Numbered from the stretch's first letter, positions 47,763 to 56,550 are shown. The stretch: DNA of 64,000 nucleotides from Singulisphaera sp. GP187 (GCF_900129635.1 NZ_FSRB01000003.1:1-64000), one strand, 5' to 3'. Notes: a model not told the origin generated them from the sequence alone. Made by a program: numbers and translations.

Positions 47763-49640
47763 TCAATAATTTCTTCCCGGCCCGCGAATCGTTTCGCCGA
47801 ACGGGACGTGCGGACTGCCGTGCGGCAAACCGGCGTCGGTGGAGGTCGCCGGGCCGTGGGGAAGTTGGGGTCGGGCTTCGATCCGGCGCGCCTTGGAGAG
47901 GTCGATCCGCTCGTCGCTGAGATTGACCTCGAACTTGCGATTGCCCGGCAGTTGCATCGGGAGCCGGACCGTGAAGGTGCTCCCCTGCCCTGGCCGACTC
48001 TCGAGGAAAATGTCACCCCCGAGCAGCTTGGTCAACTCACGGACGATCGACAGCCCAAGCCCGGTTCCCTGGTGCTCGCGGGTCAGGACGCTGTCCTCCT
48101 GGCCGGGCCCCCCCGCCTGGCGGAACTTCTCGAAGATCTTCTCGCGGTCTTCCTCGGCGATACCGATGCCCGTGTCGGCCACGTCGATGACCACGTGCCG
48201 CCCCTCAGTCCGCGCCCGCAAGGAGACGCGCCCCCCCTCGGGCGTGAACTTGATCGCGTTCGAGAGCAGGTTATAGAGAATCTGCCGAAGCTTGCCCGAA
48301 TCCTGGCGGAGTAACGGGATCGCCTCGTCGAGCCGGCACTCGAGGTCGATGTTCTTGCGCTCGGCGATCGGCCGGGCCAGGCTAGTGAGCGCCTCACAGA
48401 CGTCGCGGATCGAGAAGTCCTCGGTCCGTACCTCCATCTTGCCGCTCTCGATCTTGGCCAGGTCGAGGATGTCGTTGATCATGCCGAGGAGCATCTTGCC
48501 CGAGGACTGGATGTTCGAGGCGTAGCGCCGCTGACGCTCGTTGATCTGCTCGCTGCCCGCGAGGACCTCGGAGAAGCCGATGATCGAGTTCAACGGTGTG
48601 CGGAGCTCATGGCTCATCGTCGCCAGGAAGTCGCTCTTGAGGCGATTCATCTCGAAGAGGGCCATGTTGGCCTGCGCCAGCTCGTCGACCTTGCGGTCGA
48701 GGTCGCCGTTGACGTCGCGCAATTCCTGCTGCATCGAGACCAGGTTGTGAAGCATGCGGTTGAACGCATGGGAAAGCTCTTCGAACTCGTCACCGGTCTG
48801 GATCTGGCTACGGATGTTAAGCTTGCCCGCGGCGATCGCGTCGGAGACGTCGCGCAAGTGCTTGACCGGTTTGACGATCACGTAGCGCACGATTACGTAG
48901 GAGGCAACCATCGCCAGGATCGCCGTCACGAGTGCGGCCGTGATCAGAATGGCGCGGTTGCTGTGGATCGCCCGATTCGTCGGCTCCATCGGCAGCTTGA
49001 TCGAGACCATGCCGGCGAAGTCACCCGCCTTGGCCAACTGAAACTTGCCATCCTCGGTCGGCCGCGACATATGATTGTCGATGGCACTTTCGCGACTGCC
49101 ATGACAGGCGATCAGACACCCAGGCTTGTACAAGACCGCCTGGAGATACTGAAAGTCCTTCTTACCCGGTGGAATCTTGCTGCTCCACATCGGCGTGCCG
49201 TCGCCAAAGGTGTACGGCTTCCGCGGGTTGCCGGCTTTCCGAAACGCATCCTCGGAAGAGGCTGAGCGGACAAACCGAGCGAGCGTGGTCCGCTCAAACT
49301 CGTCGTCCGGATGATCTTTCTTCCGTGCCATGTACGGGTTAAGAATCTTCGACTCATACTTGGGAAGATCATCAAGGAGAGAAAGGTCATCCCAGAGCAT
49401 GCCGATCAGTGCCTGGAATTCCGAATTCCCCGTGGCTTTATAGTGAATGTTCATCAACGTCGGGTTGACGAGCATCCGCGCAGCCTGAGTGGTCTGGTTA
49501 ATCACCAGACTCTCGGTCTTCTGGCCGTACCAGTAGAAGCTCACCGTGACGAGAACGAGAATTCCGCCGCCGAACATGAAGCGGCATTTCCGCTCCAGGC
49601 TCGTCTCGCCTAGCAAGTGCTTGAAGCTGCGGTAGGACAC
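47763..49640 (-). CDS. Membrane sensor histidine kinase with haem-like CX3CH sensor domain
   Basis: The roughly 625-residue kinase has an N-terminal membrane helix (FGGGILVLVTVSFYWYG). A periplasmic domain of about 190 residues resembles DUF3365/Tll0287-like haem sensors and contains GCLIACHGS. A second helix (ILITAALVTAILAMVASYVIV), a HAMP domain and a coiled coil follow, then HisKA with MSHELRTPLNSIIGFSE, and HATPase with LLSNAIKF, ADTGIGI and GTGLGLSI. The haem-like motif is CX3CH instead of the usual CXXCH. I chose the GTG at 49640, preceded by GGGGAG, because it gives a normal short leader before the helix. The frame is open to 49772. No response regulator is adjacent. Confidence 0.88.
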   Translation of the reverse strand: MSYRSFKHLLGETSLERKCRFMFGGGILVLVTVSFYWYGQKTESLVINQTTQAARMLVNPTLMNIHYKATGNSEFQALIGMLWDDLSLLDDLPKYESKILNPYMARKKDHPDDEFERTTLARFVRSASSEDAFRKAGNPRKPYTFGDGTPMWSSKIPPGKKDFQYLQAVLYKPGCLIACHGSRESAIDNHMSRPTEDGKFQLAKAGDFAGMVSIKLPMEPTNRAIHSNRAILITAALVTAILAMVASYVIVRYVIVKPVKHLRDVSDAIAAGKLNIRSQIQTGDEFEELSHAFNRMLHNLVSMQQELRDVNGDLDRKVDELAQANMALFEMNRLKSDFLATMSHELRTPLNSIIGFSEVLAGSEQINERQRRYASNIQSSGKMLLGMINDILDLAKIESGKMEVRTEDFSIRDVCEALTSLARPIAERKNIDLECRLDEAIPLLRQDSGKLRQILYNLLSNAIKFTPEGGRVSLRARTEGRHVVIDVADTGIGIAEEDREKIFEKFRQAGGPGQEDSVLTREHQGTGLGLSIVRELTKLLGGDIFLESRPGQGSTFTVRLPMQLPGNRKFEVNLSDERIDLSKARRIEARPQLPHGPATSTDAGLPHGSPHVPFGETIRGPGRNY

Positions 49641-49875
49641 GGGGTTGTCTCCCCCCCTTGGGACGCCGCCCGGGCGCGAACTGGCTTCCTGCCAAGACGA
49701 CAACGTCATTGAAGCCTGAGGTGGCTCCTCAGAATAACCCAAATCGACCGCGACGAATAGAGCGAGATTCAACGACGGAGGTGCTTTGAAGCAAACAGGT
49801 TACCGTGATAGAGCATTGCTCCGTGGCGGATTGGTGGTGTTGGAAACGGAGCGGCTCCCGACCGCGGGGCCCCGC

Positions 49876-50736
49876 TCAACGCGTTTTGGTTCGGCGCGGC
49901 GGATCGAGCGGCTGACACCGCGCGCAGAAATGGGTCGGCCTGCCAATCAGTCCGGCGATCTTCGTCTTCTCGATCGCGTGACCGCAATTCGGACAGGGCT
50001 GTCCCCCCCGGCCGTACATCGCGTTGCCGGTCAGAAAGCCCCCCTCGAGACCGAGTACGGTGCGATAGCCGGCGTCGAAGCTCGACCCCTCGGCCGCGAT
50101 CGCCTCGCTCAAGACCGCCGGGATCGAGGCGTGGAGGCGGTCGAGCTCCCCGTTCGAGAGCGTCGAGGCCGTCCGCGAGGGATGGATCCGGGCGCGAAAG
50201 AGGATCTCGTCGGCGTAGATGTTGCCGATCCCAGCGAGCACCTTCTGATCCATGAGCGTCGGCTTGATCCCCCGCGCGGTCCGTGCCAGCCGCGCACCGA
50301 GCTCGGCGCGGCTGATTTCGAGCGCATCGGGTCCATGGGAACGTGAGAATGCCAGCTCAGCCTCCTCGGCTCCAGGATACCAGGCGATCTTACCCAGGCG
50401 GCGGTTGTCGCAGAACCAGATACTCTCCCGTGGCCCGTCCGTGCGGAGGATCAGGCGGATGTGATCCGGACGGTCGGGAGGAATCAACCAAAAGCCTCCA
50501 GTCATCCGGGGTTGGATGACGATCAAACCACGGCGGTCGCCCAGCGCAATGACGACCCACTTGCCCCGACGGTCGATGCGGTCGACCATCGCTCCCTGAA
50601 CCGTTCTCTCGAACTCGCGGGCCGTGTGGTCAACGAGCAAGAATTCGTCGAGGACTTGCACCTCGCGCAGGGTCATTCCCCCCAACGCCGGCCGCAGGCC
50701 CCGTACCATCGTTTCCACCTCAGGCAACTCAGGCAT
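49876..50736 (-). CDS. mutM: Formamidopyrimidine-DNA glycosylase MutM/Fpg
   Basis: The 286-residue base-excision repair enzyme removes 8-oxoguanine and ring-opened purines. The catalytic Pro-2 and Glu-3 are present (MPELPEVETM). A conserved Lys lies in RRGKWVV (near residue 59) and the H2TH region in LMDQKVLAGIGNIYADEILF. The zinc finger at the C-terminus has CPNC and CARC separated by the usual 16-17 residues, ending in a short tail PPRRTKTR. Full length. The gene is divergent from the DeoR regulator, sharing a 150-bp intergenic region. Confidence 0.97.
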   Translation of the reverse strand: MPELPEVETMVRGLRPALGGMTLREVQVLDEFLLVDHTAREFERTVQGAMVDRIDRRGKWVVIALGDRRGLIVIQPRMTGGFWLIPPDRPDHIRLILRTDGPRESIWFCDNRRLGKIAWYPGAEEAELAFSRSHGPDALEISRAELGARLARTARGIKPTLMDQKVLAGIGNIYADEILFRARIHPSRTASTLSNGELDRLHASIPAVLSEAIAAEGSSFDAGYRTVLGLEGGFLTGNAMYGRGGQPCPNCGHAIEKTKIAGLIGRPTHFCARCQPLDPPRRTKTR

Positions 50737-50833
50737 AGTAAATTCCCCTTAACCGTCCTAAAGTTAGTCTATCGTGCGACGACCTCACTACCATCATCGC
50801 GACCCGAATCTAGCAAACACGATCAAATTCTGT

Positions 50834-50855
50834 CAGGAACCGTTGAAGGTTCTTG
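50834..50855. promoter_or_regulatory. Imperfect inverted repeat, candidate DeoR operator
   Basis: CAGGAACC (50834-50841) and GGTTCTTG (50848-50855) form a 7-of-8 inverted repeat with a six-base spacer. It lies 34 bp before the DeoR start and overlaps a TTGACA at 50853. The position suits autoregulation and control of the microcompartment operon (inference). Confidence 0.4.
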
Positions 50856-50888
50856 ACAAGATATGAGAGACGCCGGAAACTCTTTGGT

Positions 50889-51749
50889 ATGGTTGCGAAC
50901 GAAACCGAACGTCTGAGGCCCATGCTCGCCGAAACGCGTCGCCGCCTGTTATTGGATCTGATCTCTCGCCAGGGGTTTGCCACTCTGGACGAGCTGGTCA
51001 AGTCGTTAGGGGTGTCGGAGAGCACGGTCCGCCGTGACTTGGAGACACTTGACCTGACTGGCGCGATCAAGCGGACCCACGGCGGTGCGGTGTTTCAGGG
51101 GGAGCTGCGTGCCCTGCCCGCACTCGAGGATCGGGTCACGTCCGCCGCCGTGGAGAAACAGGCGATCGGCAAGCTGGCCGCGTCGCTCTTCGAAGAGGGG
51201 GACACGGTTCTGCTCGACGGCGGCACGACGACCTTGGAGGTGGCCCGCTCCTTGATGGGCCGGTCGCTTCAGGTCGTCACCAATAGCCTGCCGATCGCAC
51301 AGCTCTTGGCGTCCAGCCCGACGATCGACTTGATCTTGATCGGTGGCTACGTCTACCCGCGCACCGGCGTCGCGCTCGGGCCGTTGGCGATCGCGACGAT
51401 GCAGGGGCTCCGGGTTCGCAAGGCGGTCCTCGGCGCCGGCGGAATCGTGGCCGAGGGGATCTATAACTCGAACATGCTGCTGGTCGAGACCGAGCGTCAG
51501 ATGATGACGTGCGGGCAAGAGGTGATCATCGTCGCCGATCATACCAAGTTCGGCAGGCTGGCCCTTGCCAGACTCTGCGGTCTGGAGGAAGTCCAGCATC
51601 TGGTCGTCGACTCCGACCTGGGGGACGAGGACCGCGCGATGATCGAACAGGCGGGGGTGACGATTCACCTTGCGTCCATGGCGGCAGAGAACGCGGAGGG
51701 ACGTGCCAGTGGCCCGCTCCGCTCGGACGGACTGAGGAAGGACGCATGA
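50889..51749 (+). CDS. DeoR-family regulator of the microcompartment operon
   Basis: The 286-residue regulator has a DeoR N-terminal winged HTH (TLDELVKSLGVSESTVRRDLETL, then IKRTHGGAVF). The DeoR sensor domain of the ISOCOT fold has DTVLLDGGTTTLEVARSL and VTNSLPIAQLL for sugar-phosphate binding, and VADHTKFGR near the end. It most likely responds to a phosphorylated sugar or aldolase product. The ATG at 50889 begins just before the HTH; a TTG at 50853 would add a poor extension. The stop overlaps the pduL start (ATGA at 51746-51749), so it heads the operon. Confidence 0.9.
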   Translation: MVANETERLRPMLAETRRRLLLDLISRQGFATLDELVKSLGVSESTVRRDLETLDLTGAIKRTHGGAVFQGELRALPALEDRVTSAAVEKQAIGKLAASLFEEGDTVLLDGGTTTLEVARSLMGRSLQVVTNSLPIAQLLASSPTIDLILIGGYVYPRTGVALGPLAIATMQGLRVRKAVLGAGGIVAEGIYNSNMLLVETERQMMTCGQEVIIVADHTKFGRLALARLCGLEEVQHLVVDSDLGDEDRAMIEQAGVTIHLASMAAENAEGRASGPLRSDGLRKDA

Positions 51750-52429
51750 GTAGCCTCGAGGCCTCGAGAGATCTGGTCGAGCAGCTCGTCCGGTCGATCC
51801 TGACGCAGCAGCTCGGTAACGGGATTCCCGGAAATGGGCTGGCCGGCCCGGCAAAGCCGAACGTCGTCGCGAACATCTCGGCGCGGCACTGCCACCTGAC
51901 CCAGGAGGACGTGAACGTCCTGTTCGGGGATGGCTATCAGCTCACGGAGATGAAGCGGCTCTACCAGGCGACCGACTTCGCCGCCAACGAGACGGTCGCG
52001 GTCGTCGGACCGCGCCAGCGGATGATTCCGAGCGTGCGGATCCTCGGGCCTTGCCGCCAGTTCAGCCAGGTCGAGCTCTCGTTCACCGACTCGATCAGCC
52101 TGGGCATCGACATCCCGGTGCGGCTCTCGGGGGACGTCGAAGGGACCCCCGGCTGCCTCCTGGTGGGGCCGAAAGGGAGCCTGGTGATGCCCAAGGGGGT
52201 GATCCGCGCGGAACGCCACGTTCACATGGGAACCAAGGACGCTGCCTACTACGGCGTCAAGCATCTCGACCGAATGAACATGCGGGTGGACAGCCCCTGC
52301 CCCACCACGCTTGAAGGCCTGCTCGTGCGGGTCAACCCCGACTGGAAGCTCGAGGTGCATATCGACACCGACGAGGCCAACTGCTGCGACCTGGTGCACG
52401 CGACCAACGTCACCTTATCCCGTGCCTGA
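51746..52429 (+). CDS. pduL: PduL-type phosphotransacylase with N-terminal encapsulation peptide
   Basis: The 227-residue enzyme exchanges CoA and phosphate on acyl groups inside microcompartments, here presumably turning lactyl-CoA (or propionyl-CoA) into the acyl-phosphate and recycling CoA. Two repeated PduL modules are visible, with zinc-binding histidines in NISARHCHLTQEDVNVLFG (near residue 47) and RAERHVHMGTKDA (near 157). The first 24 residues (SRDLVEQLVRSILTQQLG) form an amphipathic helix separated by a Gly/Pro linker, typical of an encapsulation peptide. Starts at the ATG overlapping the deoR stop. Confidence 0.93.
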   Translation: MSSLEASRDLVEQLVRSILTQQLGNGIPGNGLAGPAKPNVVANISARHCHLTQEDVNVLFGDGYQLTEMKRLYQATDFAANETVAVVGPRQRMIPSVRILGPCRQFSQVELSFTDSISLGIDIPVRLSGDVEGTPGCLLVGPKGSLVMPKGVIRAERHVHMGTKDAAYYGVKHLDRMNMRVDSPCPTTLEGLLVRVNPDWKLEVHIDTDEANCCDLVHATNVTLSRA

Positions 52430-52469
52430 TTGCTGATTCAACCGAAATTTGCCCGATTTGTCCCGACTG

Positions 52470-52476
52470 AAGGAGG
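52470..52476 (+). promoter_or_regulatory. Perfect Shine-Dalgarno of first BMC-H gene
   Basis: AAGGAGG lies six bases before the ATG at 52483. Most other genes in the window have weak or no such site, so strong translation of this shell protein is expected. Confidence 0.75.
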
Positions 52477-52482
52477 GCCGAA

Positions 52483-52812
52483 ATGGCCGTTGCGACGCTT
52501 GAAGCGCTAGGCATGATTGAGTGCAAAGGGTTCGTCGCCCTGGTGGAAGCCTGCGACGCGATGCTCAAGGCAGCCAACGTCGAGTTGGTGGGCTGGGACA
52601 AGATCGGTAGCGGCCTGGTTACCGCCTTCGTGGCGGGTGACGTCGCCGCGGTGAAGGCCGCCGTCGATGCCGGGGCCGCCGCCGCCAGCCGGATCGGCGA
52701 AGTGGTCAGCGTGCAGGTGATCCCCCGCCCCCACGAAGACCTGAGCGGAATCCTGACCTTCACCAAGGCCGCGGCCCAGGCGCCCGCCAAGTCCAAGAAT
52801 GACGGAGCCTAA
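52483..52812 (+). CDS. BMC-H hexameric shell protein 1
   Basis: The 109-residue protein is a single BMC domain (residues 5-90): ALGMIECKGFVALVEACDAMLKAANVELVG, then a GDVAAVKAAVDAGAAAA segment and VIPRPHEDL. It forms hexagonal tiles of the microcompartment shell with a central pore. Pore-proximal residues cluster around WDKIGSGLV. The C-terminal extension after residue 92 (FTKAAAQAPAKSKNDGA) is charged and disordered. It has the best ribosome binding site in the operon. The next BMC-H gene starts four bases after its stop. Confidence 0.95.
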   Translation: MAVATLEALGMIECKGFVALVEACDAMLKAANVELVGWDKIGSGLVTAFVAGDVAAVKAAVDAGAAAASRIGEVVSVQVIPRPHEDLSGILTFTKAAAQAPAKSKNDGA

Positions 52813-52816
52813 TCCC

Positions 52817-53137
52817 ATGGCGACGGTTCAAAAAAGCAGCACGCGCAGCAACGGCAGCACGGGCTTCAATGGCGATGCGTTGGGCCTGATCGAGACCAAA
52901 GGGTTGGTCGGCGTCATTGAGGCGACCGACGCCATGCTCAAGGCGGCCAACGTCACCCTGGTCGGGCGCGTCGGCATCGGCGCCGCGTTCATCACGACCC
53001 TGGTGCGCGGCGACGTCGGCAGCGTTCGCGCGGCCGTCGAAGCGGGTGCCGAGGCCGCCAGCCGCGTCGGCGAGCTCGTCAGCGCCCACGTGATTCCCCG
53101 ACCCGACGAAGCGGTCGTACGCACCTTCATCGGTTGA
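52817..53137 (+). CDS. BMC-H hexameric shell protein 2
   Basis: The 106-residue protein has a Ser/Thr/Asn-rich N-terminal tail of about 16 residues (TVQKSSTRSNGST), followed by one BMC domain: ALGLIETKGLVGVIEATDAMLKAANVTLVGRVGIG and RGDVGSVRAAVEAGAEAA. The ATG at 52817 is preceded by GGAG. The protein is close to the other two BMC-H genes and probably mixes with them in the shell facets. The tail is an unusual addition. Confidence 0.94.
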   Translation: MATVQKSSTRSNGSTGFNGDALGLIETKGLVGVIEATDAMLKAANVTLVGRVGIGAAFITTLVRGDVGSVRAAVEAGAEAASRVGELVSAHVIPRPDEAVVRTFIG

Positions 53138-53225
53138 TCCCCAGTGAGGGCGTGGGCTACACGCCAATCCTCAAAAGACGGCTCCCCATGTGTTGCACAC
53201 GCCCTACCCGAGGTTTGGAAACGTC

Positions 53226-53513
53226 ATGAACGGCAATGCAATTGGCCTGATCGAAACCCAGGGGCTGGTCAGCCTGATCAACGCGATCGACGCGATGCTC
53301 AAGGCCGCGAGCGTCGACCTCGCCAGCTCGATCATCAAGCTCGACGGCGGGATCGTCAGCGTGGTGGTCCGGGGCGACGTCAGCAGCGTCCGCGCCGCGG
53401 TCGAAGCGGGGGCCGAGGCCGCCTCGCGAAGCGGTGAGCTCAAGGCGGCTCACGTGATCCCACGACCGAGCGACACCATCGTCGCCACCTTCATCGGAGG
53501 GTCTGGTCGTTGA
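53226..53513 (+). CDS. BMC-H hexameric shell protein 3
   Basis: The 95-residue minimal BMC domain reads AIGLIETQGLVSLINAIDAMLKAAS, then SIIKLDGGIVSVVVRGDVSSV, and ends TFIGGSGR. The ATG at 53226 starts directly at the domain. The frame continues upstream to 53190, but that extension is not needed. The stop overlaps the TTG start of the acetate-kinase gene (TTGA), indicating translational coupling of shell and enzyme synthesis. Confidence 0.94.
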   Translation: MNGNAIGLIETQGLVSLINAIDAMLKAASVDLASSIIKLDGGIVSVVVRGDVSSVRAAVEAGAEAASRSGELKAAHVIPRPSDTIVATFIGGSGR

Positions 53514-54706
53514 AAATCCTCGTCGCTAACCTCGGCAGCACCAGCTTCAAGTACCGCCTCTATCATCTGGAGGGGGAGAATGAGCAAATGCTGGCGCGTG
53601 GCGCGATCGAGCGCATCGGCTCGACCAACTCCAAGGTCACCTACCAGTCGCCACGCGGTGAATCCGAGAGTGTCGAGCCGATCGCCAACCACGGCGACGC
53701 CGTCCAGTGCTGCCTCGACCAACTCGTCGACCCGCACATGGGCGTCCTGGAACAGGCCGGGGACGTGGCCGCGATCGGGTTCAAGGCGGTCCACGCCCGC
53801 AACCTGACCGGGGTGCAGCGGGTCAACGAGGACGTGCTCGTGGCGATGGAGGCGTTCGCGGACGTCGCCCCGGCTCACAACCCGCCGTACACCAAGGCGA
53901 TGCGGATGCTCGCGGAGCGGTTCCCCAACCTCCCGCTCGTCGCCGCGTTCGAGACCGGGTTCCACCGCACGATCCCCGAAGCGAACCAGCGCTACGCCAT
54001 TCCCGAGGAATGGTCGACCAAGTTCGGTGTCCGTCGCTGGGGCTTTCATGGCGCCAGCCATCGCTACATCGCCGGCCGGATGGCCGAGCTTCTCGGCCGC
54101 TCGGACCTGAAGTTGATCTCGTGCCACCTGGGGGGGAGCTCCTCCCTCTGTGCGATTCGCGACGGCAAGTCGGTCGCTTGCAGCCTCGGGATGAGCCCAC
54201 AGTCGGGCCTGCCACAAAATAACCGGGTCGGCGACTTCGACCTCTTCGCCCTGCCGGTCCTGCTTCGCGAGACCGGCAAGAGCCTGGACGAGATCCTCGA
54301 CATTCTGGCGAATCAGTCAGGACTCGAAGGGCTGAGTGGCGCGGGTCGCGACTTGCGGGACATCGAGGCAGCCGCCAAGGGGGGAGACGCGAAGGCGGAA
54401 CTATCCCTGGGGGTCTACATCGCCGCGGTTCGCCAATACCTCGGGGCCTACCTCGTGGAGTTGGGGGGGGCTGACGCGATCGTCTTTACCGGCGGCATCG
54501 GCGAAAACTCGGTCACGATCCGCTCGGGCGTCTGCCGCGACCTGGATTGGCTGGGCGTTTCGTTCGACCCGGTGGCGAACGCGGGGGGCGTGCCCGAACG
54601 CAAGGTCTCCGCGGCCGGGTCGCGAATCGAGATCTGGACCGTGCCGACCAATGAAGAGATCGTCGTCGCCCGCCAGACGCGCGAACTCCTGGCGTCCTCG
54701 TCGTAA
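53510..54706 (+). CDS. ackA: Divergent BMC-associated acetate-kinase homologue
   Basis: The 398-residue kinase of the acetate/propionate kinase family should convert the acyl-phosphate made by PduL to the acid while making ATP. Present: phosphate loop LVANLGSTSFKY, catalytic His in GFHGASHRY, CHLGGSSSLCAI and FTGGIGENS. The substrate Arg of the HRVVHGG motif is replaced (GFKAVHARN), while the second Arg is kept in NRVGDFD, where GDIDP is normal. These changes suggest a larger acyl group such as lactyl (inference). The start is a TTG overlapping the preceding BMC-H stop. It has no obvious targeting helix. Confidence 0.92.
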   Translation: MKILVANLGSTSFKYRLYHLEGENEQMLARGAIERIGSTNSKVTYQSPRGESESVEPIANHGDAVQCCLDQLVDPHMGVLEQAGDVAAIGFKAVHARNLTGVQRVNEDVLVAMEAFADVAPAHNPPYTKAMRMLAERFPNLPLVAAFETGFHRTIPEANQRYAIPEEWSTKFGVRRWGFHGASHRYIAGRMAELLGRSDLKLISCHLGGSSSLCAIRDGKSVACSLGMSPQSGLPQNNRVGDFDLFALPVLLRETGKSLDEILDILANQSGLEGLSGAGRDLRDIEAAAKGGDAKAELSLGVYIAAVRQYLGAYLVELGGADAIVFTGGIGENSVTIRSGVCRDLDWLGVSFDPVANAGGVPERKVSAAGSRIEIWTVPTNEEIVVARQTRELLASSS

Positions 54707-54731
54707 ATTCTAAGCTGTTCCGGAGCCGTCC

Positions 54732-55049
54732 ATGTTCGTCGCACGAGTGACCGGCAGCGTGGTGGCCACCCAAAAGGTGGCGTCGATGACCGGTCACAAG
54801 CTGCTGATCGTCGAACCTTATCGGGTGGACGAAAAGAACCAGGACCGCCTGGTGCCGACCGGCCGCACCTTCGTGGTGGTTGACACCTTGGGCGCGGGCC
54901 TGGACGAGATGGTCTTGGTCTGCCAGGGGTCGAGCGCCCGGCTCACCCCTGAAACGGAGAAGCTGCCGATCGATGCGGTAGTCATCGGCCTGATCAATAC
55001 GGTGGATATCGGCGGCCGGGAGATTTTCTCCAGCCGGGAACTCTCTTGA
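54732..55049 (+). CDS. BMC-P pentameric vertex protein 1 (EutN/CcmL family)
   Basis: The 105-residue protein is of the EutN/CcmL fold: MFVARVTGSVVATQKVASMTGHKLLIVEP, FVVVDTLGAGLDEMVLVCQGSSAR, and DAVVIGLINTVDI. Five copies cap each vertex of the icosahedral shell. It is the longest of the three BMC-P proteins here, having an extra TEKLPID loop. It lies between ackA and the aldehyde dehydrogenase gene. Confidence 0.94.
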   Translation: MFVARVTGSVVATQKVASMTGHKLLIVEPYRVDEKNQDRLVPTGRTFVVVDTLGAGLDEMVLVCQGSSARLTPETEKLPIDAVVIGLINTVDIGGREIFSSRELS

Positions 55050-55122
55050 GGCGTCGGTTGTGAATCGGCTCCCCCCCTTCGGGCGGGTCGTCCATTCACC
55101 TCCTTATTTATGAGTGCCTGCC

Positions 55123-56550
55123 ATGCAAATGACTGAAGACCTGATCCGGAACGTCGTTCAGCAGGTGTTGTCGCAGATGGGGGGCTCGAGCCCGGCCACC
55201 AACGGCAAGGCCACGGCCAAGCCGACCGGCCAGTGGGGGATCTATCCCACCGCCGACGCCGCTGTGACCGCCGCCGAAGCGGCCTTCCAGGAATACCGGA
55301 CCCGGCCCTACGGCGACCGAGCGAAAGCCGTCGAGTGCATCAAGCGGATCTGCGTCGAGCAGGCTGAGGAGCTCGGCCAGGCCGAGTACGATGAGACCAA
55401 GATCGGCCGGCTCGACCACAAGATCGCCAAGCTTCGCGACGCAATCCCAAAAGCGCCCGGGGTCGAATTCCTCCGGACCGACAACGCGTCGGGAGACAAC
55501 GGTCTGACCTTGACCGACTACGCTCCGTTCGGAGTCATCGGAGCGATCACGCCGGTGACCCACAGCCTGCCGACGTTGGCGGGCAACGCGATCAACATGC
55601 TGGCCGCCGGCAACACGGTCGTCTTCAACGCCCACCCGTCGGGCGCCAAGATCGCGGCCGAGGGCGTCCGCCGGTTCAACAAGGCGATCCAGCAGGCGAT
55701 CGGCCTTGACGACCTGCTCACGATCATCGATCCGCCCACGTTGGAATCGGCCTCGGCCCTGTTCGACCACCGAGGCGTCCGCCTCCTGGTGGTGACCGGT
55801 GGTCCCGCCGTCGCCCGAGCCGCCTTGGCAAGCAAGCGGCGCGCGGTTGTTGCGGGGCCGGGCAATCCGCCGGTCGTCGTCGACTCGACGGCCTGCCTCG
55901 ACAACGCCGCCCGCTCGATCGTCGCCGGGGCGGCCTTCGACAACAACCTACTCTGCATCGGCGAGAAGCAGGTGTTCGCGGTCGCCGACATTTTCGACAA
56001 GCTGCTTGACACCGTTTCGCGCAACGGCGGCTACCGCCTCAACTCTTCACAAATTGATGCGTTGACGAAGGTGGCCTTCAAGCTCGGCGACGATAACGCG
56101 TTGCATGTCAACAAGGACCTGGTCGGCCAGGACGCCGCCGTCCTGGCACGCTACGCCGGAGTCGAGGTTCCCCAGGGGACGCAAATCGTTTACGGCGAGA
56201 CGGGCGCGGACCATCCGTTCGTCGAGCACGAGCAGATGATGCCGTTCATCCCGTTCGTCCGGGTCTCCAACGTCGACCGGGCCATCGCCATGGCCAAGCA
56301 GAGCGAGCACGGTTACGGCCACACCGCCGTGCTCCACTCACGCGACACCTCGGTGATGTCGAAGATGGGCAAGTTGATGGACTGCACCGTGTTCGTCATC
56401 AACGGCCCGAGCCCGGCCGGACTCGGCCTGGGCGGTGAAGGGACCTTGTCGTTCTCGATCGCGGGGCCGACGGGAGAAGGGCTGACGACTCCCCTCACCT
56501 TCTGCCGGCAGCGTCGGACGGCGGTGATCGGCAGCATGCGGTTCGTCTGA
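55123..56550 (+). CDS. CoA-acylating aldehyde dehydrogenase with N-terminal encapsulation peptide
   Basis: The 475-residue enzyme of the PduP/EutE group should oxidise lactaldehyde (or propionaldehyde) with CoA and NAD+ to the acyl-CoA. The first 20 residues (MTEDLIRNVVQQVLSQMGG) form an amphipathic helix joined by a flexible Ala/Thr/Lys linker to the catalytic domain, as in encapsulation peptides. Catalytic Cys lies in FDNNLLCIGEKQVF (near residue 283), the NAD region is PVTHSLPTLAGNAINMLAAGNTVVF, and the C-terminus ends RQRRTAVIGSMRFV. The ATG at 55123 starts directly at the helix; a GTG three codons earlier is possible. Confidence 0.94.
   Translation: MQMTEDLIRNVVQQVLSQMGGSSPATNGKATAKPTGQWGIYPTADAAVTAAEAAFQEYRTRPYGDRAKAVECIKRICVEQAEELGQAEYDETKIGRLDHKIAKLRDAIPKAPGVEFLRTDNASGDNGLTLTDYAPFGVIGAITPVTHSLPTLAGNAINMLAAGNTVVFNAHPSGAKIAAEGVRRFNKAIQQAIGLDDLLTIIDPPTLESASALFDHRGVRLLVVTGGPAVARAALASKRRAVVAGPGNPPVVVDSTACLDNAARSIVAGAAFDNNLLCIGEKQVFAVADIFDKLLDTVSRNGGYRLNSSQIDALTKVAFKLGDDNALHVNKDLVGQDAAVLARYAGVEVPQGTQIVYGETGADHPFVEHEQMMPFIPFVRVSNVDRAIAMAKQSEHGYGHTAVLHSRDTSVMSKMGKLMDCTVFVINGPSPAGLGLGGEGTLSFSIAGPTGEGLTTPLTFCRQRRTAVIGSMRFV

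Noticed and set aside
50853..50888. TTG at 50853 as the start of the DeoR regulator
   Set aside because: The added residues are not DeoR-like and the TTG coincides with a TTGACA promoter element. The ATG at 50889 fits the family.
52483..53513. Three similar BMC-H genes as a tandem repeat
   Set aside because: They are diverged paralogues with different tails, not a recent nucleotide-level duplication.
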